64,000 nucleotides of DNA from positions 1 to 64,000 of the forward strand of contig NZ_VWXI01000011.1 in assembly GCF_011752525.1 (NCBI RefSeq), read 5' to 3'. Positions 34,127 to 44,305 of this stretch are shown here, piece after piece. The DNA is from Pantoea sp. Cy-639 (lineage in GTDB: Bacteria; Pseudomonadota; Gammaproteobacteria; Pseudomonadales; Pseudomonadaceae). The notes under the pieces were generated by a model, which made no database searches, was not told the DNA's origin, and saw only the letters and a program-made list of their open reading frames with translations. Positions within the stretch are counted from its first letter, which is position 1. Each line of letters starts with the position of its first letter. The translations under genes were made by a program, and so were the position numbers.

Positions 34127-35692
34127 TCAGCGGTTGAAGCGTTCGACCAGCGAGTACTGGGTACCTGCGGTGTTGGTCAGTTCTTCGCTGAGCAGCGCCG
34201 AACGCTGGGCCTGGCCGGCGGTCTGGTCAGCGAGGTCGGCGATGGTGCTGATGTTGCGGCTGATCTCCTCGGCCACCGCGGTCTGCTCCTCGGTGGCGGC
34301 GGCGATCTGGGTCGCCATGTCGGTGATGTTGGCCACCGCTTCGCTGATGCCGACCAGTGCCTGGTCGGCCTCCATCACCCGTTCGACGCCTTCCTGGGCC
34401 TGGCGGTGACCTGTTTCCATGGTCTGCACGGCATTGTTGGCGGTCTGCTGCAACTTGGCGATCAGGCCGTGGATCTGTCCGGTCGATTCGGCGGTGCGCT
34501 GGGCCAGCTGGCGCACTTCATCGGCGACCACGGCAAAGCCACGCCCCATCTCGCCGGCGCGGGCTGCTTCGATGGCGGCGTTGAGCGCCAGCAGGTTGGT
34601 CTGGTCGGCAATGCCCTTGATCACGTCGACCACGCCGCCGATCTCGTCGCTGTCCTTGGCCAGCTGGGTGACGGTCAGGCCGGTCTCGCCCACGGCCGCC
34701 GACAGGCGCTCGATGGCGTCGCGGGTTTCGCCGGCGATGTTGCGGCCCTGGCTGGTCAGGCGATTGGCTTCCTGGGTCGCATCGGCGGTGCGCTGCACAT
34801 GGTTGGCCACTTCCTGGGTGGTGGCGGCCATCTGGTTGACGGCGGCGGCGACCTGCTCGGTTTCCACCCGCTGGCGTTCGAGGCCCGAGGAGCTCTGGTG
34901 GGCCAGGGCGTCGGACTGGCGAGCCTGGTCGCTGAGCTGCTCGGCGCTGTCCTGCAGGCGGGTCAGGCAAGTCTTCATCCGTGCGTCCTGGCTGAGCATG
35001 GCCATTTCCAGGCGTGCCTGGACACCGCGGCTGTCGGTGTACATCTGTGCGATCAATGGGTCTGAAGTGGTCTGTTCGGCCAGGCGCAGCAGGCGCTTGA
35101 GGCCGCGCTGTTGCCAGCTCAGGCCGAGCAGGCCCAGCGGGACCGACAGGCCGGCGGCCAGGGCGAAGCCCCAGGAATGGCCGAGCCAATTGCCGATCAG
35201 GAAGCCGATCTGGCTGACCAGGATGAACGGCAGCCAGTCCTGCAGCACCGGCAGCCACTTGTCACGTTTCGGAATGGCCGACTTGCCCTGGTTGATGCGC
35301 TGGTACAGCGCTTCGGCGCGACGGATCTGCTCGGCGGTGGGCTTGACCCGTACCGACTCGTAGCCGATCACCTGGTTGCTGTCGAACACCGGGGTGACGT
35401 AGGCATTGACCCAGTAGTGGTCGCCGGACTTGCAGCGGTTCTTGACGATACCCATCCACGGCAGGCCCTGCTTGAGGGTCTGCCACATATGGGCGAACAC
35501 GGCTGGCGGTACGTCGGGATGGCGCACGAGATTGTGTGGCGCACCCATGAGTTCCTCGCGGGAGAAACCGCTGATCTCGATGAAGGCATCGTTGCAGTAG
35601 GTGATCACGCCTTTGGCATTGGTGGTCGAGATCAACCGCTGCTGGGCAGGGAAAGTCCGTTCTCTCTGGGTAATCGGCTGGTTGTTACGCAT
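34127..35692 (-). CDS. aer: Aer-type energy taxis receptor (PAS chemoreceptor)
   Basis: A 521-residue methyl-accepting receptor. An N-terminal PAS domain (~10-115; [24 protein letters not shown] in parts) binds FAD in Aer and senses redox. Two short hydrophobic segments (~155-200) anchor it without a periplasmic domain. The cytoplasmic signalling hairpin holds the conserved tip [20 protein letters not shown] and [15 protein letters not shown]. The start at 35692 is that of Aer homologues ([14 protein letters not shown]). A sigma-28-like promoter lies 31 bases upstream. Neighbouring cbb3 oxidase genes fit a role in oxygen taxis. Confidence 0.9.
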   Translation of the reverse strand: MRNNQPITQRERTFPAQQRLISTTNAKGVITYCNDAFIEISGFSREELMGAPHNLVRHPDVPPAVFAHMWQTLKQGLPWMGIVKNRCKSGDHYWVNAYVTPVFDSNQVIGYESVRVKPTAEQIRRAEALYQRINQGKSAIPKRDKWLPVLQDWLPFILVSQIGFLIGNWLGHSWGFALAAGLSVPLGLLGLSWQQRGLKRLLRLAEQTTSDPLIAQMYTDSRGVQARLEMAMLSQDARMKTCLTRLQDSAEQLSDQARQSDALAHQSSSGLERQRVETEQVAAAVNQMAATTQEVANHVQRTADATQEANRLTSQGRNIAGETRDAIERLSAAVGETGLTVTQLAKDSDEIGGVVDVIKGIADQTNLLALNAAIEAARAGEMGRGFAVVADEVRQLAQRTAESTGQIHGLIAKLQQTANNAVQTMETGHRQAQEGVERVMEADQALVGISEAVANITDMATQIAAATEEQTAVAEEISRNISTIADLADQTAGQAQRSALLSEELTNTAGTQYSLVERFNR

Positions 35693-35722
35693 TGGCTGTT
35701 CAATCCGCAAGGCTTTCGACGG

Positions 35723-35749
35723 GTATCGGCAAGCCTTTGGTTTTATTGA
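35723..35749 (-). promoter_or_regulatory. Candidate sigma-28 (FliA) promoter of aer
   Basis: On the minus strand, TCAA, 15 bases, then GCCGATAC; the FliA form is TAAA-N15-GCCGATAA. It ends 31 bases before the aer start. A weak ANR-like TTGATCTGGGGCAA lies upstream at 35768-35781. Confidence 0.5.
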
Positions 35750-35894
35750 ATGAATATTTAACTTGCATTGATCTGGGGCAAGGCGTGATCGGCGCGGCTG
35801 CACTAGGTGAAGCCGGCCTGATCGCGTAAGTTGCCGCCAATATTGCAGTTTTCTTTATGAATAATGACGATCAGGTCGGATCATGACCGATTGT

Positions 35895-36671
35895 TCAAGC
35901 GAGGGCCAGCATCGGATAGGTGAAGACGGCGAAATGCGCCAGGTTGACGCAGGCATGGCACAGCACAGCTGCTGCCAGTCCGCCATGGCGGTAGGCCAGA
36001 CCATACCCCACCCCGGCCAGGGTGGCCAGGTAGAACCATTGCCAGCCGCCGGCCAGGTGCGCCAGGCCAAATAGCAGCGCGGCCAGCAGCAGCGCCAGCC
36101 CCTCATGCTTGAACAGACGTTGCAGGCCGCCCTGGATGTAGCCGCGGAACAGCAACTCTTCGGTCAGGCTCACCAGCAACAGGTTGTTGGCCAGCCAGAG
36201 CCAGGCCTGGTCAGGCCATTTCGGCGCCCACGCCACCAGGCCCAGGGTCCAGGCGCCGCCCAGGCAGGCGAGCAGGGTGAGCGGCAGGATCAGCCCCAGG
36301 CTCATGGCCAGGCCTCGTCCGCGCAGCATCACCAGCCAGGGGCAGGCCAGCAGCAGCCAGACGCCGATCAGCGGTTTGTCGAGGTTCAGGTACATGGAGA
36401 ACGGCACCGCGCCTTCGCTGAGCACCGCCTTGTCGATCACCCTGGCGCCGTGGAAGCCGGGCAGCCAGTGCAGCGCCAGGGCGATGGCGAGGACGATGAA
36501 CAGCAGGTGGCCGAGCGTCTGTTGCCAGCGCACCTGGCGGCGCACCAGCAGGCCGCTGCAGAACAGCGCGAGCAAGCTTGGCAGGGCGAGCAGTCCGAGG
36601 CTGCCATGGGTCAGTGCGAGGAGGTAGCCGAGGCCGAGCAGGAGCAGGGCGATCCAGTGGGGAAAGGGCAT
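35895..36671 (-). CDS. CPBP-family intramembrane glutamic endopeptidase
   Basis: A 258-residue membrane protein with about eight hydrophobic segments. The CPBP (Abi/CAAX protease) motifs are EELLFRGYIQGG (EExxxR), ALLFGLAHLAGGW (FxxxH) and AVLCHACVNLAHF (HxxxN). ATG 36671 is preferred over an in-frame ATG nine codons upstream because AAGGA lies six bases before it. Members cleave prenylated or peptide substrates or process bacteriocins; nothing here shows a substrate. Confidence 0.85.
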   Translation of the reverse strand: MPFPHWIALLLLGLGYLLALTHGSLGLLALPSLLALFCSGLLVRRQVRWQQTLGHLLFIVLAIALALHWLPGFHGARVIDKAVLSEGAVPFSMYLNLDKPLIGVWLLLACPWLVMLRGRGLAMSLGLILPLTLLACLGGAWTLGLVAWAPKWPDQAWLWLANNLLLVSLTEELLFRGYIQGGLQRLFKHEGLALLLAALLFGLAHLAGGWQWFYLATLAGVGYGLAYRHGGLAAAVLCHACVNLAHFAVFTYPMLALA

Positions 36672-36752
36672 GGGGATTCCTTGTGCGGGTGAGTCCATGG
36701 AGGGTAGGACTCACCTGGATGGCGTCAGGACACTTCGACGCTGGCGCGGGCT

Positions 36753-37436
36753 TCAGTGCCCCATGAGCCAGTGCTGGTGTGGCCCAGGCAAGGTCCACAG
36801 GCCGAACAGGATCACCAGCACGCCCCCGGCCATGCGCACGCCGCGCTTGCGCAACAGGCTGCCGACCCGTTCGGCGGCCAGCCCGGTGGCCAGCAGTACC
36901 GGCCAGGTGCCGAGGCCGAATGCCAGCATCAATGCCGCACTGTGCAGGGCATCGCCCTGGCTCGCGGCCCACAGCAGGGTGCTGTACACCAGGCCGCAGG
37001 GCAGCCAGCCCCACAGGGCACCGAGCAGCAGGGCGCGGGGCAGGCTGGACACCGGTAGCAGGCGGGTCGCCAGCGGTTGCACGTGGCGCCACAGGCCGCG
37101 GCCGAGGGCCTCGATGCGGGTCAGGCCGCTCCACCAGCCGGCCAGGTACAGGCCCATGGCGATCAGCAGCAGTGCCGCGACAATGCGCAGGCCGGTTGCC
37201 AGCGGGCTGCTGGCCAGGGCCACGCCGGCCAGGCCCAGCAGCAGGCCGGCGGCGGCGTAGCTGAGGATGCGCCCGAGGTTGTAGGCCAGCAGCAGGCGCA
37301 GGCGTCGACCGCGTTGTTCGGGGGGGATGGCCAGGGTGAGGGCGCCCATCAGGCCGCCGCACATGCCCAGACAGTGGCCGCCCCCGAGCAGGCCGAGCAC
37401 CAGCGCCGAGCCAAGCAAGGGAATCAGCTCAGGCAC
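36753..37436 (-). CDS. Sulfite exporter TauE/SafE-family protein of the cco assembly cluster
   Basis: A 227-residue membrane protein with about six helices. The N-terminal GGGHCLGMCGGLMGAL has a CxxxC pair in the first helix, shared with DsbD/UreH-like members that handle copper or thiols. Its start overlaps the end of ccoS by eight bases, so it belongs to the ccoGHIS operon. The same gene follows ccoS in P. aeruginosa (PA1547, from memory). A role in copper delivery or redox for cbb3 oxidase is inferred from position. hemN and anr, which often follow, are absent here. Confidence 0.83.
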   Translation of the reverse strand: MPELIPLLGSALVLGLLGGGHCLGMCGGLMGALTLAIPPEQRGRRLRLLLAYNLGRILSYAAAGLLLGLAGVALASSPLATGLRIVAALLLIAMGLYLAGWWSGLTRIEALGRGLWRHVQPLATRLLPVSSLPRALLLGALWGWLPCGLVYSTLLWAASQGDALHSAALMLAFGLGTWPVLLATGLAAERVGSLLRKRGVRMAGGVLVILFGLWTLPGPHQHWLMGH

Positions 37437-37641
37437 GTGGGGACGGGTCCTTGTCTTCGGCGCTGGCCTCTTCGCGGTTCACGGCGGCCTGGTGGCGTGG
37501 GTCCTGATCGTCGAACAGGATGCTGTGGGCCGGGCTTTCCAGGTCGTCGTACTGGCCGCTGTCCACTGCCCAGAAGAAGATGTACACGGCAACGCCGACC
37601 AGCAGCAGGGCGGCGGGAATCATGATGTAGAGGGCGGGCAT
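37429..37641 (-). CDS. ccoS: cbb3 oxidase maturation protein CcoS
   Basis: A 70-residue protein with a single N-terminal membrane helix (MPALYIMIPAALLLVGVAVY) followed by FWAVDSGQYDDLESPAHSIL, the signature of CcoS. CcoS is needed to insert haem and copper cofactors into CcoN. It lies 14 bases after ccoI and overlaps the next gene. Confidence 0.92.
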   Translation of the reverse strand: MPALYIMIPAALLLVGVAVYIFFWAVDSGQYDDLESPAHSILFDDQDPRHQAAVNREEASAEDKDPSPRA

Positions 37642-37655
37642 TGGCGGTCTCCTGC

Positions 37656-40100
37656 TCAGGCCGTGGCGGGTTCGGCGTGGCCGGCGGTGGCCGGCAGACC
37701 GGGTTGCCGGGTCAGGCGCAGGGCATTGAGCACGACGACCAGCGAACTGATCGACATGCCCACGGCGGCCCACACTGGGGTGATCCAGCCGAGCGCGGCG
37801 AACGGCAACATCAGGCCATTGTACAGGGTCGCCCAGAGCAGGTTCTCGACAATGTTGCGACGCGTGCGCCGGGCCAGCTCGAAGGCCTGCACCAGCGCCT
37901 GCAGGCGGTTGGACAGCAGCACGGCATCGGCGCTGGTCTTGGCCAGGTCGGTGGCGCTGCCCATGGCGATGCTGATGTCGGCAGCGGCCAGCACCGGCAC
38001 ATCGTTCACGCCGTCGCCGAGCATCAGCACCTTGCGCCCCTCGGCCTGCAGGGCTTTCAGGCGGGCGAGCTTGTCGTCCGGGCGCAGGCCGCCGACCGCC
38101 TGGTCGATGCCCAGTTGCGCGGCGACCTCGGTCACCATCGGCGAGCTGTCGCCGGACAGCAGCAGGGTCTGCCAACCACGGGCCTTGCAGGCTGCGACCA
38201 GGTCGAAGGCATCCTCGCGCAAGCGGTCATCCAGGCCGAACCAGGCCAGTGGGCCCTGGCGGTCGCCGAGCAGCAGCCACTGACCGCGCTGCTCCGGTAC
38301 TGCTGGCACTTCGGCGTTGCTCAGGGCGCAGGCGAAGGCTGCCTGGCCGATGCGCAGGCGTTCGCCGTCCAGTTCGCCCTCCAGGCCCAGGCCGGCAACG
38401 GCGCTGACGCTGTCGGCCGGCCGCGCGGCACGCCCGAAGGCGCGGGCGATCGGGTGCTCGGAGCGGTTCTCGAGGGCGGCGGCCAGGGCCAGGCACTGGT
38501 CGCTGTCGAGCCGACCCAGTGGACGGATGCTGCGCAGGGCGAGGCGCCCTTCGGTCAGGGTGCCGGTCTTGTCGAAGATCACCGTGTCGATCTGGTTGAG
38601 ACCCTCCAGTACGTGCCCGCGGGTCACCAGCAGGCCAAGCCGGTGCAGGGTGCCGGTGGCGGCGGTGAGGGCGGTGGGAGTGGCCAGCGACAGGGCGCAG
38701 GGGCAGGTGGCGACCAGCATGGCGAGGACGATCCAGAATGCCCGGGAAGCATCGAGCTGCCACCAGACTAAGCCGATCACCACGGCGGCCACCAGGCTGA
38801 ACAGCAGGAACCATTGCGAGGCCCGATCGGCGATTTCAGCCAGCCGCGGTTTTTCCGATTGTGCCCGTTCCAGCAGGCGGACGATGGCCGACAGGCGCGA
38901 GTCGTGGCCCAGGGCCTGGACCTCGACGGTGAGCGCACTCTCGACGTTCAGGGTGCCGCCGGTGACCCGGTCGCCGCTGCGGCGCGGCAGGGGCAGGTAT
39001 TCGCCGGTGAGCAGCGACTCATCGACGCTGGAGCGGCCATCGACGATGCGGCCGTCGGCCGGGATCACCGCGCCCGGCAGCACCTGCACATGGTCGCCGC
39101 ACTTGAGCTCGCCGAGCAGGATGCGTTCGGCCTGGCCGTCGCTGCCCAGGCGCAGGCACGAAGCCGGCAGCAGGTTGACCAGTTGCGCGGTGGCCGCTGC
39201 CGTGCGCTCGCGGGCGCGGCGTTCGAGGTAGCGGCCGGTGAGCAGGAACAGGGCGAACATGCCCACGGTATCGAAGTACAGTTCGCCATGGCCGGTGACC
39301 GCCGTCCAGATTCCGGCGCAGAAGGCCAGGGCGATGGCCAGCGACACCGAGACGTCCATGGTCAGGTGGCGAGTGCGCAGGTCGCGGGCGGCGCCCTTGA
39401 AGAACGGCGCGCAGCTGTAGAACACGATCGGGATGGTGAGGAACAGCGCGACCCAGCGCAGGATGGTGTGCATCTCGGGTGAAAGGTCGATGTTGAATTC
39501 CGGCCAGGTGGCCATGGTCGCCATCATCGCCTGGAACCACAGCAGCCCGGCCACGCCCAGGCGGCGCAGGGCGCTGCGGTTTTCCCGGGCCAACTGCTCG
39601 GCGGCCTGGTCGGGCTGGTAGGGGTGGGCGGCGTAGCCGATCTGGCGCAGTTCGGCGAGCAGCCTGGACAGTGGCAGCAGGCTGTCGTCCCAGCTCACCA
39701 GCAGACGATGGTTGGACAGGTTCAGGCGCGCCTCGGCGACGCCGGGCAGGTTGCGCAGGTGTTTCTCGATCAGCCAACCGCACGCCGCGCAACTGATGCC
39801 TTCGACCAGCAGGGTGGCTTCGGCCAGTGGGCCTTCGTGCCGCACGAACGTGCGTTGCACGTCGTCGCGGTCGTACAGGGCCAGTTCGTCCTGCAACTGG
39901 CGGGGCAACGCCTCGGGGTTGGCGCTGGTGTCGCTGCGGTGCTGGTAATAGTGCTCCAGGCCGCCGGCGACGATCGACTCGGCCACCGCCTGGCAGCCCG
40001 GGCAGCAGAACTGCCGGGAGGCGCCGAGAACTTCGGCGCTGAAGCGACTACCGCCGGGGACGGGCAGGGCGCAGTGGTAGCAGGGGATGGGGTGGGTCAT
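37656..40100 (-). CDS. ccoI: Copper-translocating P1B-type ATPase CcoI (FixI)
   Basis: An 814-residue copper pump that supplies copper for cbb3 oxidase assembly. An N-terminal cysteine region (CYHCALPV, then CCPGCQAV) and an HMA domain with [15 protein letters not shown] precede eight membrane helices. The transmembrane CPC motif is at residues 466-468 ([11 protein letters not shown]), the phosphorylated aspartate is D510 in DKTGTLTEG, and the hinge is [12 protein letters not shown]. Low cytoplasmic-export function distinguishes CcoI/CopA2 pumps from CopA1 detox pumps. A 144-base spacer with a perfect hairpin separates it from ccoH. Confidence 0.96.
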   Translation of the reverse strand: MTHPIPCYHCALPVPGGSRFSAEVLGASRQFCCPGCQAVAESIVAGGLEHYYQHRSDTSANPEALPRQLQDELALYDRDDVQRTFVRHEGPLAEATLLVEGISCAACGWLIEKHLRNLPGVAEARLNLSNHRLLVSWDDSLLPLSRLLAELRQIGYAAHPYQPDQAAEQLARENRSALRRLGVAGLLWFQAMMATMATWPEFNIDLSPEMHTILRWVALFLTIPIVFYSCAPFFKGAARDLRTRHLTMDVSVSLAIALAFCAGIWTAVTGHGELYFDTVGMFALFLLTGRYLERRARERTAAATAQLVNLLPASCLRLGSDGQAERILLGELKCGDHVQVLPGAVIPADGRIVDGRSSVDESLLTGEYLPLPRRSGDRVTGGTLNVESALTVEVQALGHDSRLSAIVRLLERAQSEKPRLAEIADRASQWFLLFSLVAAVVIGLVWWQLDASRAFWIVLAMLVATCPCALSLATPTALTAATGTLHRLGLLVTRGHVLEGLNQIDTVIFDKTGTLTEGRLALRSIRPLGRLDSDQCLALAAALENRSEHPIARAFGRAARPADSVSAVAGLGLEGELDGERLRIGQAAFACALSNAEVPAVPEQRGQWLLLGDRQGPLAWFGLDDRLREDAFDLVAACKARGWQTLLLSGDSSPMVTEVAAQLGIDQAVGGLRPDDKLARLKALQAEGRKVLMLGDGVNDVPVLAAADISIAMGSATDLAKTSADAVLLSNRLQALVQAFELARRTRRNIVENLLWATLYNGLMLPFAALGWITPVWAAVGMSISSLVVVLNALRLTRQPGLPATAGHAEPATA

Positions 40101-40163
40101 CGGTCGTCGGCCTTACACAAATCGTCTGGCAAGCACCCTGCTGGGGCTGCCTTGCTGCGCGAT

Positions 40164-40180
40164 GGGCCGCAGCGCGGCCC
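40164..40180. repeat. REP-like hairpin in the ccoH-ccoI spacer
   Basis: GGGCCGC (40164-40170), AGC, GCGGCCC (40174-40180). It is inside the operon and may protect or attenuate the message between ccoH and ccoI. Confidence 0.6.
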
Positions 40181-40244
40181 CGATCATTCCAGTGGTGTCA
40201 CATGCTCGGGGCTGCTGTGCCGCCATCGCGATGCAAGGGCGATC

Positions 40245-40772
40245 CTACAGGTGTTCTGCCCCTTGGATGGCCTCGTCACCCAGTTGCAGGGTCACGCCGT
40301 GCTCGACCTTCTCTTCCTCGAACAACCTCCAGACATGATCGCCCTGGCTACCCAGCAGTTCGACGAAGCGTCGTCCCTCGACCTTGTCGTCGAGCTGGCC
40401 GACATAGCGGCCTGGTTCGCTGCGGGTCAGCTGGACCTTGCGGTCGCGGTCCGGCTGGGTCGGGGAGATCAGGTTCAGCTCCAGCGCCTGTGGGTCGCTG
40501 TTGCCGGTCAGGCGCACCTCGACCTCGCCGGTCAGTTCGTCGAGGTGGACGCTGGCCTTGAGGTTGAGGGTCTGGGCCAGCAGCTCACGGTCCAGCGAGC
40601 GGTTGATGCCCTTGCCGGCTTCGTAGTAGTTGTCGTTGACCAGGTTGTCCGGGTTGCGCACGGCGATGCTGACCATGGTCAGGCTCAGGCACACCGAGGT
40701 GGTCAGGATGCCGATGATGATCCAGGGCCAGAGGTGCTTGTACCAGGGGCTGGTGGCGGTGGCTGCAGGCAT
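40245..40772 (-). CDS. ccoH: cbb3 oxidase assembly protein CcoH (FixH)
   Basis: A 175-residue protein with one N-terminal membrane helix (PWIIIGILTTSVCLSLTMVSIA, in two parts) and a periplasmic beta-rich FixH domain starting NPDNLVNDNYYEAGKGIN. CcoH contacts the oxidase during assembly. It lies 15 bases after ccoG. Confidence 0.93.
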   Translation of the reverse strand: MPAATATSPWYKHLWPWIIIGILTTSVCLSLTMVSIAVRNPDNLVNDNYYEAGKGINRSLDRELLAQTLNLKASVHLDELTGEVEVRLTGNSDPQALELNLISPTQPDRDRKVQLTRSEPGRYVGQLDDKVEGRRFVELLGSQGDHVWRLFEEEKVEHGVTLQLGDEAIQGAEHL

Positions 40773-40787
40773 TGTCGAAGTTCTCTC

Positions 40788-42203
40788 TCAGCGGATCTGT
40801 GGGCCGATGAAGCGGCTCTTGGCTTCAACCTGGCTGGCGCTGTCGTCGGCGTCCTTGAGGATGAAGGTGATTTCGTTGGTGGTGGAGGGCAGTTTCTCCG
40901 GGGCGACCGACAGTTGCACCGGCAGGTTGACGATATCGCCGGCGGCGACGCGGATCTCGCGGTGGCCTTCGAGCTGCAGGTCCGGCAGGCCGGCGGCATC
41001 GAGCACGTAGACGTGGTCGCGCTGGTCCTTGTTCATCACTTTCAGGCTGTAGACGTTCTCGATCCGTCCCTGGGCATTCTCGCGGTACAGCACCCGGTCC
41101 TTGGCGACGTCGAAGCCGACCAGCGAGCGCGTGGCGAAGGCGGTGGTCAGGGCGCCGATCATCACCAGCAGCACCAGGGCGTAGCCGATCAGGCGCGGGC
41201 GCAGCATGTGGGTCTTCTGCCCCGACAGGTTGTGCTCGGTGGTGTAGCTGATCAGGCCCTTGGGATAGTTCATCTTGTCCATGATCGCGTCGCAGGCGTC
41301 GATGCACGCGGCGCAGCCGATGCACTCGATCTGCAGGCCGTCGCGGATGTCGATGCCGGTGGGGCAGACCTGCACGCACATGGTGCAGTCGATGCAGTCG
41401 CCCAGGCCCTTGGCCTTGTAGTCGATATCCTTCTTGCGCGGGCCACGGGCTTCGCCGCGGCGCGGGTCGTAGGAGACGATCAGGGTGTCCTTGTCGAACA
41501 TCACGCTCTGGAAGCGTGCATAGGGGCACATGTACACGCACACCTGCTCGCGCAGCCAGCCGGCGTTACCGTAGGTGGCCAGGGTGAAGAAACCGACCCA
41601 GAAGTAGGCCCAGCCGTCGGCCTGCCCGGTGAAGAACTCCAGGACCAGTTCGCGGATCGGCGAGAAGTAGCCGACGAAGGTCATGCCGGTGACGAAGCCG
41701 ATCAGCAGCCACAGGCTGTGCTTGGCGAACTTGCGCAGGAACTTGTTGCCGCTCATGGGCTGCTTGTCCAGCTTCATGCGTTGGTTGCGGTCACCCTCGG
41801 TGACCTTCTCGCACCACATGAACACCCAGGTCCACACGCTCTGCGGGCAGGTGTAGCCGCACCAGACCCGGCCGGCGTAGACGGTGATGAAGAACAGGCC
41901 GAAGGCGGCGACGATCAGCAGGCCTGAAAGCAGGATGAAATCCTGGGGCCAGATGGTGGCGCCGAAGATGTAGAACTTGCGTTCCGGCAGGTTCCACCAC
42001 ACGGCCTGGTGACCGCCCCAGTTCAGCCACACGGTGCCGAAGTAGAGCAGGAACAGCACGGCGCCGCCGACCATCCGCAACCTGCGGAACAGCCCGGTGA
42101 AGGCACGGGTGTAGATTTTTTCGCGCGAGGCGTAGAGGTCGACGGAATCCTTCCCTTTGTTGGCAGGCGGGGTGACATCATGTACCGGAATTTGCTTGCT
42201 CAT
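40788..42203 (-). CDS. ccoG: Cytochrome oxidase accessory protein CcoG (FixG)
   Basis: A 471-residue membrane iron-sulfur protein, a cupric reductase needed for copper supply to cbb3 oxidase. It has about five membrane helices, CGYTCPQSVW and CVYMCPYARF in the membrane part, and two 4Fe-4S clusters: CIDCTMCVQVCP and CIGCAACIDACD. A C-terminal Ig-like domain follows. The ATG at 42203 (MSKQIPVHDV) gives the same 471-residue length I recall for P. aeruginosa. It heads the ccoGHIS operon, behind the REP element after ccoP. Confidence 0.95.
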   Translation of the reverse strand: MSKQIPVHDVTPPANKGKDSVDLYASREKIYTRAFTGLFRRLRMVGGAVLFLLYFGTVWLNWGGHQAVWWNLPERKFYIFGATIWPQDFILLSGLLIVAAFGLFFITVYAGRVWCGYTCPQSVWTWVFMWCEKVTEGDRNQRMKLDKQPMSGNKFLRKFAKHSLWLLIGFVTGMTFVGYFSPIRELVLEFFTGQADGWAYFWVGFFTLATYGNAGWLREQVCVYMCPYARFQSVMFDKDTLIVSYDPRRGEARGPRKKDIDYKAKGLGDCIDCTMCVQVCPTGIDIRDGLQIECIGCAACIDACDAIMDKMNYPKGLISYTTEHNLSGQKTHMLRPRLIGYALVLLVMIGALTTAFATRSLVGFDVAKDRVLYRENAQGRIENVYSLKVMNKDQRDHVYVLDAAGLPDLQLEGHREIRVAAGDIVNLPVQLSVAPEKLPSTTNEITFILKDADDSASQVEAKSRFIGPQIR

Positions 42204-42424
42204 CATCAAGTCCCACGGCAGTGGAGAAACGCCGCGACCAGTGCGTGCCGGCCGCAGTCTCGCGCGTTCTGCTAGCGCTCTGCAGCCCATGATACGCCTG
42301 TGTTGGCGCGCCCGGGTTGCGCTGCGACACTTCGTCGCGTTGGGTTGCCTGCATGAATCGTGATATGGCGACTGTCAATTGATCCAGGTCAGGCGCGGCG
42401 GTTTTTGCCCCCGCCAAAACGACG

Positions 42425-42493
42425 GTGGGAGCGGGCTTGTGCCGCGAAGGTGTGGTCAGCTTCGACACCTTCGCGAGGCAAGCCCGCTCCCAC
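42425..42493. repeat. REP-like palindrome between ccoP and ccoG
   Basis: Arms GTGGGAGCGGGCTTG (42425-42439) and CAAGCCCGCTCCCAC (42479-42493) plus an inner dyad of the same centre (CGCGAAGGTGT / ACACCTTCGCG). It occupies much of the 304-base gap 42204-42507, which otherwise should contain the ccoG promoter. Confidence 0.7.
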
Positions 42494-42507
42494 GTTCGGT
42501 CATCCGC

Positions 42508-43491
42508 TCACTCGGCCTGGATCGGCGCCTGTGGGTCCTGGTGCGACAGGCTGTAGACATAGGCCGCCAGCAGGTGGACCTTGTCGTTGCCCTGCATCTG
42601 CGCCTGGGCCGGCATCTGGCCCTGGCGACCGTAACGGATGGTCTGCTGCAACTGGGCGAAGCTCGAACCGTAGATGAACGCCTGCGGGTGGGTCAGGTTC
42701 GGTGCGCCCATGGCCGGGGTGCCCTTGCCTTCGGGGCCGTGGCAGGCCACGCAGTTGGTGGCGAAGATCTGTTGGCCCTTGGCCGGATCGGCCTTGGCGT
42801 CCTCGGGCAGCTTGCGACCGTCGAGGTTGGTCAGCACGAAGGCGGCGACATCGGCCACGCCTTGCTCGCCGATCACCGTGCCCCAGCCCGGCATCACGCC
42901 GTGGCGGCCGTTCATGATGGTGGTCTTGATGGTCTCCGGCTCGCCGCCCCAGCGCCAGTCGTTGTCGGTCAGGTTGGGGAAACCGTAGGCACCCTTGGCG
43001 TCCGAGCCGTGGCACACCGAGCAGTTCGAGGCGAACAGCCGCGCGCCCATCTTCAGTGCCTGCGGGTCCTTGGCCACGTCCTCCAGCGGCATGGCGGCGA
43101 ACTTGGCGAAGATCGGGCCGAAGCGGGCGTCGGCCTTGGCCATCTCCTTTTCCCACTCGTGCACGCCGGTCCAGCCCTGCTGGCCGTTGGCGAATTCGGT
43201 CTGCTTGTCGTTGTCCAGGTAGGCATAGCCCGGCAGGATGCCTTTCCAGTTGCCCAGGCCCGGGTACAGCACCAGGTAGCCGAGGGCGAAGACGATGGTG
43301 CCGACGAACAGCCAGAACCACCACTTCGGCAGCGGGTTGTCGTATTCCTCGATGCCGTCGAAGGCGTGGCCGACGGTCTCGTCGGTGATCTCCTCGCGCT
43401 GGCCCTTGCGGGTCGACAGCAGCAGCCAGGTCAGGGCGAAGATGGTGCCTAGCGTGAGTACGGTGACGTACAGACTCCAGAACGTTGTCAT
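42508..43491 (-). CDS. ccoP: cbb3 oxidase dihaem subunit CcoP (ccoG-proximal set)
   Basis: A 327-residue membrane-anchored dihaem cytochrome c that passes electrons to CcoO/CcoN. Two N-terminal membrane helices (~7-25 and 55-75) precede two haem sites, CSVCH (157-161) and CVACH (247-251), with axial methionines in MPGW and MPAQ regions. Compared with the second copy it has 14 extra residues near 90-104 ([15 protein letters not shown]). It overlaps ccoQ by four bases. Confidence 0.96.
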   Translation of the reverse strand: MTTFWSLYVTVLTLGTIFALTWLLLSTRKGQREEITDETVGHAFDGIEEYDNPLPKWWFWLFVGTIVFALGYLVLYPGLGNWKGILPGYAYLDNDKQTEFANGQQGWTGVHEWEKEMAKADARFGPIFAKFAAMPLEDVAKDPQALKMGARLFASNCSVCHGSDAKGAYGFPNLTDNDWRWGGEPETIKTTIMNGRHGVMPGWGTVIGEQGVADVAAFVLTNLDGRKLPEDAKADPAKGQQIFATNCVACHGPEGKGTPAMGAPNLTHPQAFIYGSSFAQLQQTIRYGRQGQMPAQAQMQGNDKVHLLAAYVYSLSHQDPQAPIQAE

Positions 43492-43691
43492 TGCTGTTTG
43501 CTCCCAGAAGCGCGCTCATGCGCTTTCGCTTGCTCGACATGCCTGATGGCTTCAGGGTCATCCGCGAACGGCAACTGCGTGGCCTCGTCGAAATCCTTCT
43601 TGCGCCGCGGGTTGAACACCCACAGCGCCAGGCCCACGAAGGCCACCAGCACCACGACGGTGCCCAGGCCGCGAATCGTCCCGATATCCAT
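43488..43691 (-). CDS. ccoQ: cbb3 oxidase small subunit CcoQ (ccoG-proximal set)
   Basis: A 67-residue single-helix membrane protein ([20 protein letters not shown]) with [17 protein letters not shown] after the helix, typical of CcoQ, which stabilises the complex. It starts five bases after ccoO and overlaps ccoP. Confidence 0.92.
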   Translation of the reverse strand: MDIGTIRGLGTVVVLVAFVGLALWVFNPRRKKDFDEATQLPFADDPEAIRHVEQAKAHERASGSKQQ

Positions 43692-43696
43692 CAGCG

Positions 43697-44305
43697 TCAC
43701 CGTTTGCTCTTGATGAGGGTGCCAAGGCCTTGCAGGTACGCCACGATGGCGTCCATCTCGGTCTTGCCCTTGACCGCGTCGCGCGCGCCGGCGATGTCCT
43801 CGTCGGTGTAGGGAGTGCCGAGGGTGCGCAGCACTTCCATTTTCTTCGCGGTGTCCTTGCCGTCGAGCTTGTTCTCCACCAGCCAGGGGTAGGACGGCAT
43901 CTTCGACTCGGGGACGACGTTGCGCGGGTTGTACAGGTGGGCGCGGTGCCAGTCGTCCGAGTAGCGGCCACCGACCCGAGCCAGGTCCGGCCCGGTACGC
44001 TTGGAGCCCCACAGGAACGGGTGGTCCCAGACGCTCTCGCCGGCCACCGAGTAGTGGCCGTAGCGCTCGGTCTCGGCGCGGAACGGACGGATCATCTGCG
44101 AGTGGCAGCCGACGCAGCCTTCGCGGATGTAGATGTCACGGCCTTCGAGCTCCAGCGCGGTACGGGGCTTCATGCCTTCGACCGGCTTGTTGGTGACGTC
44201 CTGGAAGAACAGCGGGACGATCTGGGTCAGGCCGCCGATGCTCACGGCGATGACCATGAAGAAGGCCAGCAGGCCTATGTTCTTCTCGACTGCTTCGTGC
44301 TTCAT
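43697..44305 (-). CDS. ccoO: cbb3 oxidase monohaem subunit CcoO (ccoG-proximal set)
   Basis: A 202-residue membrane-anchored monohaem cytochrome c. One N-terminal helix (~8-30), haem site [15 protein letters not shown] (Cys at ~59) and a late methionine ligand in [10 protein letters not shown]. It overlaps the ccoN stop by one base (TGATG). The middle of the gene is almost base-identical to the second copy (43922-44138 differs at a single position). Confidence 0.96.
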   Translation of the reverse strand: MKHEAVEKNIGLLAFFMVIAVSIGGLTQIVPLFFQDVTNKPVEGMKPRTALELEGRDIYIREGCVGCHSQMIRPFRAETERYGHYSVAGESVWDHPFLWGSKRTGPDLARVGGRYSDDWHRAHLYNPRNVVPESKMPSYPWLVENKLDGKDTAKKMEVLRTLGTPYTDEDIAGARDAVKGKTEMDAIVAYLQGLGTLIKSKR

